In this document: one piece after another, positions 1 through 5,488 of the stretch
Layout of the letters: the number at the start of each line of letters is the position of its first letter
How positions within the stretch are numbered: position 1 is the first letter of the stretch
Assembly: GCA_010671975.1 (NCBI GenBank)
Contig: JAAHIA010000272.1
Location: 1 to 6,872, forward strand
DNA: 6,872 bases
Reading direction: 5' to 3'
From: Leptolyngbya sp. SIO4C1
Lineage (GTDB): Bacteria; Cyanobacteriota; Cyanobacteriia; Phormidesmidales; Phormidesmidaceae
Position numbers and translations under genes: made by a program
Notes under the pieces: generated by a model
Database searches by the model: none
The model's input: the letters and a program-made list of their open reading frames with translations, nothing else
What the model was told of the DNA's origin: nothing

Positions 1-222
1 CCCAGCAAAAATATAATTTCCACCAATTCTAAAGTTTGAAGAGCCTGGAATAGCAATACTAAAAGCAGAATCTATGTAAAGCTGAGTATCATCCTGAATT
101 CTAATAATACTTCGGGTCTGACTATCAACTGTAATCGTGTCCCCTATACTCAGCACAGAGAAATTTGTTCCGTTGCCTGTTATTTCAATCCCTTGTCCTG
201 CTGCCAGTGTACCTACGCCTTG
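1..222 (-). other. Beta-rich G/T/D module following the Asp-box repeats (domain segment)
   Basis: Residues 444-517 of the second wedge protein read G-V-G-T-L...I-T-G-N-G-T-N-F-S...I-G-D-T-I-T-V...R-I-Q-D-D-T-Q-L-Y-I-D-S-A-F-S. The alternation of short hydrophobic strands with Gly/Thr/Asp turns suggests a small beta-sandwich or fibre-like module. I recognise the style from phage-tail and surface proteins but cannot name a family. It continues to or past the window edge, and it may be the first of several copies. Confidence 0.45.
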
Positions 223-1551
223 ACGAATAGGTGTCTCAAAAGTTACCAGAGCGCGAACTACGGTATTAGGGAGTCCCGTATTGATGGACTGCCAATTATC
301 GTCACCTCGGCTCTCGACTCTGACACTTCCGGTATTGATGGGTGTCCAATTCTCTCCTTCATCTTTAGAACGAAAAACGCCCCCTCCCGGTGTGCCGACA
401 TATAGATGCTTAAGGCTGCTATCGGTGTAAAAGGTTTGAATATTTAGGTTGGTAAGCCCTGTATTAACTGCTTCCCAGCGTTGATCGTCAGGCTTGAAAC
501 GAACGATGCCTTGGCCGGCAGTGCCGGCAAATAATACATCATTATTTATACCCTTACCCAAACACAAAATGTCTTTATTGGGTAAGTCTTTGCCGACTGG
601 CATCCATGTTTCACCATTGTTTTCAGAACTTAGAACACCCCCTTCAATCAATAGCTCTGAATTCCCATCAGCACTCGGAACGCTACCGTCATCTTCTAAA
701 TACGCTTCAACGGCGGTGCGCTTTATCTCATCTGGCATATCCTGCCAGCGTGGGGCATTGTAGCCAAACAGGTGAGCCTGCTGGCGAAAGGCAATCAGCT
801 TCGGATTGCGCAGGGGCTTTGCCAGGCTCAGCGCAGATTTCAGCGTGATGCGAATGTTGTCTGACTCCGGGACTTCAGCAGTGCGCTCGATGGTCAGCAA
901 ATAGCGGCGATTGCTGTCGTCTCTGTCTTCTATTAGCAAGAGGCGATCGCCCGATCGCAAGTCGGGCACATCCCCAGTGACGTAAATATCTTGGGTGCCG
1001 GGCTCAATCGCTTGCGGTTTGGAAGGGCGCGGTTTAAGGGCATTCCAGAGCGCGCGGGCAATGAAGGCTTCGCTGGTTTCAAATATCTGCGGTTTCTCAT
1101 CCCCAACCGGGACGCTCATCACCTGAGTGCCTTGGGGCACAAGGGCCACACCCGGCTCTTTTGGATCGTCATCGACAAAAAAAGCAAGCTCGGTACTGGC
1201 TGAGACGCCGGGGCCTAGCTCATAGCCAATCATTCTGGCTAGCTCTAGCACCGATCGTCGCTCTGTCGCCGTTAGCAGATAGCCTTCATTGGCAATGCGC
1301 TCTTGGTAAAAGGTCAGCACGTCGGCCACCACCGCCCAGGCATCGAGCAGCGCGATCGCAGGATCGTTCAAAGCCCGCGTCGTCAGCTTTGCCAAAGGCC
1401 CCCCCTGCCCCGGATCGTCGGGCGGGCTCAGCTCGGTGGGCAGTCGCTTCAGCATTCGCTGGAAGAACGCAGTATAGTCGCCAATCCGGTAGGCCAAGGT
1501 CGGCAGCCCGGGGCGATTGGTTGGCCGCTGCGGTCGATCTGGTGTTGTCAT
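1..1551 (-). CDS. Second baseplate wedge protein with Asp-box repeat insertion (Afp12-like, 3' partial)
   Basis: Translating the minus strand from the ATG at 1551 gives 517 codons without a stop to the left edge, so the C-terminus is missing. GGAGGG 6 nt upstream and the ATGA overlap with the preceding gene fix the start. Residues 1-280 look like an ordinary eCIS putative baseplate assembly protein: L-A-Y-R-I-G-D-Y (19-26), V-V-A-D-V-L-T-F-Y-Q-E-R-I-A-N-E (74-89), A-T-E-R-R-S-V-L-E-L-A-R (95-106), and H-L-F-G-Y-N-A-P-R-W (260-269). From about 283 the character changes. Residues 309-436 hold three Asp-box-like repeats and 444-517 a beta-rich G/T/D module, both annotated separately, while the DNA becomes AT-richer. 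In an undisturbed relative I would expect the family's remaining beta-rich and J-like regions after the N-A-P-x-W block; they may follow beyond the window. The core role should be baseplate wedge; the insert's role is unknown, with binding or anchoring the simplest guess. Confidence 0.88.
   Translation of the reverse strand, partial: MTTPDRPQRPTNRPGLPTLAYRIGDYTAFFQRMLKRLPTELSPPDDPGQGGPLAKLTTRALNDPAIALLDAWAVVADVLTFYQERIANEGYLLTATERRSVLELARMIGYELGPGVSASTELAFFVDDDPKEPGVALVPQGTQVMSVPVGDEKPQIFETSEAFIARALWNALKPRPSKPQAIEPGTQDIYVTGDVPDLRSGDRLLLIEDRDDSNRRYLLTIERTAEVPESDNIRITLKSALSLAKPLRNPKLIAFRQQAHLFGYNAPRWQDMPDEIKRTAVEAYLEDDGSVPSADGNSELLIEGGVLSSENNGETWMPVGKDLPNKDILCLGKGINNDVLFAGTAGQGIVRFKPDDQRWEAVNTGLTNLNIQTFYTDSSLKHLYVGTPGGGVFRSKDEGENWTPINTGSVRVESRGDDNWQSINTGLPNTVVRALVTFETPIRQGVGTLAAGQGIEITGNGTNFSVLSIGDTITVDSQTRSIIRIQDDTQLYIDSAFSIAIPGSSNFRIGGNYIFAG
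244..351 (-). repeat. 54-bp imperfect tandem duplication in the third Asp-box unit
   Basis: Residues 401-418 and 419-436 are successive 18-residue segments, both starting N-W-x-x-I-N-T-G. At DNA level the best-matching 26 bases (275-300 and 329-354 on the plus strand) agree at 20 positions. This adds an 18-residue in-frame step to the 43-residue period, so it is probably a local duplication within the array. Confidence 0.6.
244..627 (-). repeat. Asp-box (BNR/beta-propeller-like) repeat array inside the second wedge protein
   Basis: Residues 309-436 contain three repeats with an exact 43-residue period, marked by W316, W359 and W402. Unit 1 (309-351) opens with S-E-N-N-G-E-T-W, a good Asp-box (S-x-D/N-x-G-x-T-W). 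Unit 2 (352-394) has a degenerate one around D355-W359. Unit 3 (from 395) opens with S-K-D-E-G-E-N-W. After each Trp comes x-x-V/I-(N-T)-G then a strand; units 1 and 2 then continue hydrophobic-F/Y-A/V-G-T-x-G-x-G-I/V. Such motifs mark blades of BNR/sialidase-type and Ycf48-like propellers. Three units would not close a propeller alone. Confidence 0.75.
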
Positions 1552-3995
1552 AGCCCGCCCTCCATGGTCAGCTGCAAACGACCGTTCTCAGGCAGCGTCG
1601 GATCGTTATCTACCTGGACAATCTCTAGCCGACTCATCGGTAGTTCGCCGGCCTCTAAGCCGCTGCTAGCAGGCTGCCGCCAGCGCTGAAAGCGATCGAC
1701 TTGAACTGACTCTACGCCCGGAACCGTCATGGCTCGAGCAATCAGCGGGCTCATGTAGAGCGACTGCCCAAAGGTAAAGTTATCGGGATGAAAGAAGCCT
1801 AGCTGGTTGTTATCTAGCACCTTGTTGCTAAAGGCGGTCAGCAGCGCCGATTTGACCGCGCCTCGGAAATAGTCGGGGTGAACCTTAACCGTCAGGGCAA
1901 TGTCTAACGGCACAAAGCGCGGCGCATCGATCGCCAGATCGTGACCGGCCAGCCGCAACCCTTTCAAAAACGACATTAGGTCTTGCTTAAACTGGCTATC
2001 TAACGCTCGGCCCCCCACCCGGTCGACCGTGATAAAGATCGTATACCAGCTGCCCGTCCAGCGTCGGGTTGCTACCGCTCGCTGCACGCCTGGAAAGCGC
2101 TGAGCCACCTCAGCATAGTCGGCCTCGGTGACTGCCCGCTGCTGCTCACGAAAGGCATAGGGGGCATAGAGCTGGACCTGCTCTATGGGTTCGGGATCGC
2201 GGCCGCCTGTCGCCGGCAGGGGATTGCGAATCTCGGTGATCACCTCGATTGCTGACTGCAGCGTGGCGTCTTTGGCATAGATATGTGCGATCGCGCCTGC
2301 GCCCACGTTGCCCAGCAGACCGTTGCCCACCCGATAGGTTGCCTGAAACTCAGTATCAGCAGGCGGCAGCTTCCCCAGCTGACCATCGCCAAAGCGCAGG
2401 TAGGTGCGCGTTCCCTCAGCTTCTACCACAAACTCTCGAGCAAAGCGATCGCTGTTGAGCAGATCGATTTGAGGCGTCCAGCGCAGATCAGAGACAGTTT
2501 CTCTAAGCGAGATAACAGGCTGCACATCGCGCATTTTCCACAGCATGGCAGCGCTAGCGGATGCCTGCGGATCAAACGCCAACCATTGATTCTGGCGATC
2601 GCGCACGCGGCCCTGCTGGGTCAGCGGCCCTGACTGCAGCTGCGGTCGATAGGGCCTGCCGTTCACGATGGGCGGTAGGACTTCATCGGTCACGGTGCGA
2701 CCGTGATCGGCCAGTGCCAGATTGCCCCGCGCCACGCTGACGGGTTCTGAGCGATCGTCTACCCTGACGGTGCCTACATAGAGCGTAAACGGCAGAGCAT
2801 CCTCTAAATGCCACTCGATTTCAAACACCTCGGTGCCAAACAGCGGATCGCGCGTTTCTCGCACCCGAGTCAATCGCACCACATGCCGATGATCGGGATT
2901 AGCGTCAGCGGCTAAGCCACTCTGCGCGCCGCGAATTTCTTCAAAAACTAGGGCGGCATCAACCAGATAGTCTCGCCGCAGCCCCGCTGACTTCTCTAAG
3001 GTTGCTCTAGTAGCCCCTTTGACCAGCTCACACTGCCCGTCACCCCAGGTATAAAACCGCATCTCGTTACAGGCTGGATGCAGTAGAGCCTCCTGCAGGA
3101 TTTCAAACATTGGTGCCTTTTGATTCAGCGCTGCCGCAAAAGCTCGCTCATCAAGTACAGTCTGGTTAGCCGAAGTTTGCGTCACTAGACAGATGCTTGG
3201 CTGTCCAGCATCGACCCTAGAACTCTGCAAACGCACTGGCGCATCGACCCTAAACCAAATCCAAGCGCGGGCATTGCAGCCATCGTGCATAAAGTAGTCC
3301 AACAGGCGAGCGTGACGCCGCACTGAGATGCGCTGCCTTGCCGTGCCCAAATAGGCTTCGGTAGCCACGGCATCTTGATAGTAGCTGAGATGATCGGCCA
3401 CATAGGCAAATAGCTCAACCAGCATATTGCCAATATCTGCCGGGCTACGCTCCACCCATTCCGGCATGGTCACCGCCATCCGATCGAGCATCAGCTGGCG
3501 AAAGCTGGCAAAATCTTTGGCCAAATAGTCGATCGGCGGCAGCGGCGGCGCTTGATCGGGTGAAGGGGCGGGCGAGCGACAGTCAAACTCGCTGAGTTCT
3601 GCAGTAAAAAATGAAAAATCTATCCGAGAAAGCTGAGGATCAAACCCCACAGGCGGCATCAGCTCTGTTGGAGATTGAACTATAAACAGCGTGTAGGGAG
3701 ATAGATCGCGGGGGGGCTCGACCCGCACCGTCAGACGACTGCCAGCTGCGCTAACAGAGATTACCTCAACAAATTGATCAATCTCACGACGGCTGAGGTC
3801 GCGCCGGTTGATTTTAAGGTTGTCTGGGCTGAGGGCAGGCCCGCTCAGCGACTGTAGCAAATGCACCGTCAGCGTTTGACGATTTTCAGAGACTTCTAGA
3901 TAGTCAATACCGTTGAGAAACTGACCGCTAATCCCCACCTGGGTGAGGACAGTCTGCAAGCGTCGTTCATCTTGACAGCGGTATTGGATCGCCAT
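1548..3995 (-). CDS. Baseplate J-like wedge protein (putative baseplate assembly protein, Afp11/gp6-like)
   Basis: An 815-residue structural protein of the baseplate wedge that surrounds the hub. Features in order: a beta-rich N-terminal part (about 1-150); a Pro-rich stretch (143-154); the conserved block starting I-D-Y-L-A-K-D-F-A-S-F (155-165), continuing through V-E-L-F-A-Y-V-A-D-H-L-S-Y-Y-Q (193-207) and E-A-Y-L-G-T-A-R to H-D-G-C-N-A-R-A-W (237-245), a near-signature sequence of eCIS putative baseplate assembly proteins; a long beta-rich middle; the baseplate J block with R-F-G-D-G-Q-L-G (534-541) and Y-R-V-G-N-G-L-L-G-N-V (554-564); N-P-L-P-A-T-G-G-R-D-P-E (591-602); and a C-terminal part with H-P-D-N-F-T-F-G-Q-S-L-Y (736-747). 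Length is usual for the family. GAGG 6 nt before the ATG is its ribosome-binding site. It ends in an ATGA overlap with a second, distantly similar wedge gene, consistent with the two subunits being made together. Confidence 0.93.
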   Translation of the reverse strand: MAIQYRCQDERRLQTVLTQVGISGQFLNGIDYLEVSENRQTLTVHLLQSLSGPALSPDNLKINRRDLSRREIDQFVEVISVSAAGSRLTVRVEPPRDLSPYTLFIVQSPTELMPPVGFDPQLSRIDFSFFTAELSEFDCRSPAPSPDQAPPLPPIDYLAKDFASFRQLMLDRMAVTMPEWVERSPADIGNMLVELFAYVADHLSYYQDAVATEAYLGTARQRISVRRHARLLDYFMHDGCNARAWIWFRVDAPVRLQSSRVDAGQPSICLVTQTSANQTVLDERAFAAALNQKAPMFEILQEALLHPACNEMRFYTWGDGQCELVKGATRATLEKSAGLRRDYLVDAALVFEEIRGAQSGLAADANPDHRHVVRLTRVRETRDPLFGTEVFEIEWHLEDALPFTLYVGTVRVDDRSEPVSVARGNLALADHGRTVTDEVLPPIVNGRPYRPQLQSGPLTQQGRVRDRQNQWLAFDPQASASAAMLWKMRDVQPVISLRETVSDLRWTPQIDLLNSDRFAREFVVEAEGTRTYLRFGDGQLGKLPPADTEFQATYRVGNGLLGNVGAGAIAHIYAKDATLQSAIEVITEIRNPLPATGGRDPEPIEQVQLYAPYAFREQQRAVTEADYAEVAQRFPGVQRAVATRRWTGSWYTIFITVDRVGGRALDSQFKQDLMSFLKGLRLAGHDLAIDAPRFVPLDIALTVKVHPDYFRGAVKSALLTAFSNKVLDNNQLGFFHPDNFTFGQSLYMSPLIARAMTVPGVESVQVDRFQRWRQPASSGLEAGELPMSRLEIVQVDNDPTLPENGRLQLTMEGGL

Positions 3996-3996
3996 C

Positions 3997-4356
3997 TCAC
4001 ACCTCGCGAGAGAAGGTTGCTACCTGGGGCTGCTGCGTTTGTCGAATCGTATATCGAACCGTAATCTCCAAGCGAGCGTCATCGTTGACAACTTCTAAGC
4101 GACTTACCTGAATCAGATCGCCTAGCCACTGATCCAAGGAGCCCTGGATTAAAAACTGGGTCGCAGCGGCGAGTTCATCGCTGTTCGGGGCAAAGATCAG
4201 CTGCAGAATGCCACAGCCAAAATCGGGTCGGTTAACCCGCTCTCCCGAATTGGTAAACAGCACTTGCTCGATCATCTGACGAATGTGCTGCTCATAGGTA
4301 GCGCCGGCCGCGCGACCCTGGCCGTCAATGCTAAAGGGGTAGGCAATCTGCTGCAT
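3997..4356 (-). CDS. gp25/GPW-family baseplate protein (sheath initiator)
   Basis: At 119 residues this has the normal length of the GPW/gp25 family (Afp9-like; TssE in type VI secretion). The family signature is clear: a helix (Y-E-Q-H-I-R-Q-M-I-E-Q-V-L-F-T, 21-35), then the turn S-G-E-R-V-N-R-P-D-F-G-C-G-I (37-50), which corresponds to the G-E-R/E-P-R motif and following loop of gp25 proteins, then L-Q-L-I-F-A-P. The second half carries the usual helix and a closing strand L-E-I-T-V-R-Y-T-I. By family knowledge, it bridges the wedge to the first sheath ring, and a sheath-like handshake strand lets it seed polymerisation. AGGGG 9 nt before the ATG serves as ribosome-binding site. Its TGA is one base from the start of the large wedge gene. 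Confidence 0.93.
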   Translation of the reverse strand: MQQIAYPFSIDGQGRAAGATYEQHIRQMIEQVLFTNSGERVNRPDFGCGILQLIFAPNSDELAAATQFLIQGSLDQWLGDLIQVSRLEVVNDDARLEITVRYTIRQTQQPQVATFSREV

Positions 4357-4358
4357 GG

Positions 4359-4682
4359 CTACATTCCCCTGACGCGCGGCTGGGTCACCAGGACAAATAA
4401 GGGCGTACCGGTCGGCACGCAGATTGCCTGACTCGGCTGTAAGAGCACCGGCAGCCCCATCACTCTGACGCGCAGCGCAGCCGTAATCCAGTTGCCAATG
4501 AGGCAGGGACCGACGTTAGCCGGCGGTGGTGGATTGGCGCAGCCTGCGATCGCATAGGGCGGCCCCTGCACCGTCACCGGCAGCCCCATTACCCGCACCC
4601 GAGGGTTCGGTACGGTGGGCTTAGCCTGCCCGCCGTGGGCGCAGATGACAACAGAGCCTGCATTTAACAAAAAGCCCGGCAT
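4359..4682 (-). CDS. PAAR-like spike-tip protein
   Basis: This 107-residue protein begins M-P-G-F-L-L-N-A-G-S with C-A-H-G-G-Q-A at 14-20 and ends in R-V-R-G-M, a pattern I associate with the small PAAR-like proteins of eCIS clusters. By family knowledge these fold into a sharp cone, often metal-stabilised, that caps the trimeric spike (Afp10-like role). Residues that could bind metal are C14, H16, C48, C60 and C88; which do so cannot be told from sequence. The segment R-V-R-V-M-G-L-P-V occurs twice, at 28-36 and 71-79, exactly 43 residues apart, indicating two similar halves around a Pro-rich centre (P-P-P-P at 51-54). No C-terminal toxin or other extension is present, so it is a plain tip rather than an effector carrier. 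The start is fixed by the strong Shine-Dalgarno inside the spike gene. The next gene begins 2 nt after its TAG stop. Confidence 0.86.
   Translation of the reverse strand: MPGFLLNAGSVVICAHGGQAKPTVPNPRVRVMGLPVTVQGPPYAIAGCANPPPPANVGPCLIGNWITAALRVRVMGLPVLLQPSQAICVPTGTPLFVLVTQPRVRGM
4446..4589 (-). repeat. Direct repeat within the PAAR-like gene
   Basis: The plus-strand 15-mer CACCGGCAGCCCCAT occurs at 4446-4460 and 4575-4589, 129 bases apart. It encodes the shared M-G-L-P-V core of the two R-V-R-V-M-G-L-P-V segments. It is best explained by the two-halved structure of the protein, with conserved codon use, and not by a mobile or regulatory repeat. Confidence 0.7.
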
Positions 4683-5488
4683 CAAATCACCTCCAGCGCA
4701 CCGTTGTTGACATTGACGCTGACCGGCGAGAGCTTAACGCTGGCGGCGGCATTGCTCAGCTCAGAGCCAGCCGGGGCCACCTTGAGCTTGGCCGTCGCGT
4801 TGCTAATCTCCACGTCAGCAGCACTCAGCGCTGCAGTCGACGTACTCTGCTTAATCTCAATCTGAGAGCGGGTCATGTTAACCGTTGACGGCGTGTTTTT
4901 CAGCTCAATCGCAGATGGCGTCAGCTTAATTTCAACCGACTGCTCTTGCAGCTGGATTTCGTTGACCGCTACGGTAATCGTGGAATTACTGCGATTGTCA
5001 AGCTTAATGACATCGGCGGTAATTGTGATAATGGTTTCATCTTTGTTGTTGATTTCAATCCCGTCGGCGTTGAAGATCATCTTTAGCGGTCTTTCGACCA
5101 CCGGCTGCTCAACCTCCAGCGTGACGCCCTTGTTGCCCTCTAAGTTACTGAGCGTGCAGGTAATGCCGTGGGTTCTAAAAAACTTAATCTGGTCTTGCTG
5201 CTCGGCCTGCTGCTGATTTTGCTGCGGCAGCTCTCCCTGCCCCCAAAAGCAGCCGCTCCAGATTGGGTAGTTGGGATCGCCCGCTTCAAACTCAACCCAG
5301 ACATTCGAGCCTTCTGGCGGCACTGTAAACAGTCCAATATCGTTGCCGGCGTAGGGCGTACAGGGCATTGCCCAGCTATCGCGGCCTTCTCCCAACACGG
5401 CTGGCACTTCGACGCGGATTCTGCCCAGCTTTTCAGTGTCTCGAATGCTGGTGACTTTACCTCGATACTTGCCGAAAAACTGTCTCAT
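4682..5488 (-). CDS. gp5/VgrG-like baseplate spike protein (phage baseplate assembly protein V family)
   Basis: This 268-residue protein would form the trimeric spike below the hub. Residues about 6-83 are an OB-fold: Y-R-G-K-V-T-S-I-R-D then G-R-I-R-V-E-V-P, followed by W-A-M-P-C-T-P-Y-A-G, the P-P-E-G-S-N-V-W-V-E-F-E-A-G-D-P strand pair, and P-I-W-S-G-C-F-W-G. This is the standard gp5/VgrG OB signature. A Gln-rich linker follows (88-100). Residues about 101-157 begin a beta-rich stalk and 158-268 consist of seven 16-residue repeats, annotated separately, as expected for a trimeric beta-helical needle. No lysozyme domain or effector extension is present, unlike T4 gp5 or evolved VgrGs, so it looks purely structural. 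It starts in an ATGA overlap with the hub gene; its own Shine-Dalgarno is weak (GAG, 9 nt upstream), so translation probably relies on coupling. The PAAR-like gene that follows should cap the needle. Confidence 0.92.
   Translation of the reverse strand: MRQFFGKYRGKVTSIRDTEKLGRIRVEVPAVLGEGRDSWAMPCTPYAGNDIGLFTVPPEGSNVWVEFEAGDPNYPIWSGCFWGQGELPQQNQQQAEQQDQIKFFRTHGITCTLSNLEGNKGVTLEVEQPVVERPLKMIFNADGIEINNKDETIITITADVIKLDNRSNSTITVAVNEIQLQEQSVEIKLTPSAIELKNTPSTVNMTRSQIEIKQSTSTAALSAADVEISNATAKLKVAPAGSELSNAAASVKLSPVSVNVNNGALEVI
4685..5017 (-). repeat. Seven 16-residue repeats encoding the spike needle
   Basis: Residues 158-268 of the spike protein divide without gaps into units starting at A158, A174, T190, T206, S222, A238 and S254; the last has 15 residues. 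Each has an x-x-x-x-I/V-E/K/Q-L/I/V core followed by N/S/T/A-rich residues and a second short strand. A looser 18-residue unit (140-157, N-A-D-G-I-E-I-N-N) precedes them. Sixteen is twice the octad of the T4 gp5 and VgrG beta-helices, so each unit probably supplies two strands per chain of a three-chain prism. Copies are diverged at DNA level. Confidence 0.8.
4690..4694 (-). promoter_or_regulatory. Strong Shine-Dalgarno for the PAAR-like gene
   Basis: GGAGG (within GGAGGTGA, 4687-4694), inside the last codons of the spike gene, lies 7 nt before the ATG at 4682 and 4 nt before an in-frame TTG at 4685. It is the best ribosome-binding match in the window and supports the ATG, giving a TGATG stop/start overlap with the spike gene. 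Confidence 0.75.

Noticed and set aside
244..627. Repeats as a CRISPR array or mobile element
   Set aside because: The repeats are diverged at DNA level, in frame at 43 codons, and conserved as protein motifs. There are no uniform repeats, spacers, inverted ends or transposase.
193..848. Short plus-strand frames opposite the left gene
   Set aside because: The minus strand is open throughout and encodes a recognisable baseplate protein with ordered repeats, so these are shadows.
1..1551. Apparent gene-free stretch, possibly a pseudogene, because no closed minus-strand frame exists here
   Set aside because: Hand translation from the ATG at 1551 shows 517 sense codons with no stop or frameshift. 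The gene simply runs off the window.
1161..1553. Plus-strand reading frame of 130 codons, rich in Arg, Ala and Pro
   Set aside because: It lies wholly opposite the start of the second wedge gene, resembles no family I know, and its composition is what antisense of GC-rich coding sequence gives.
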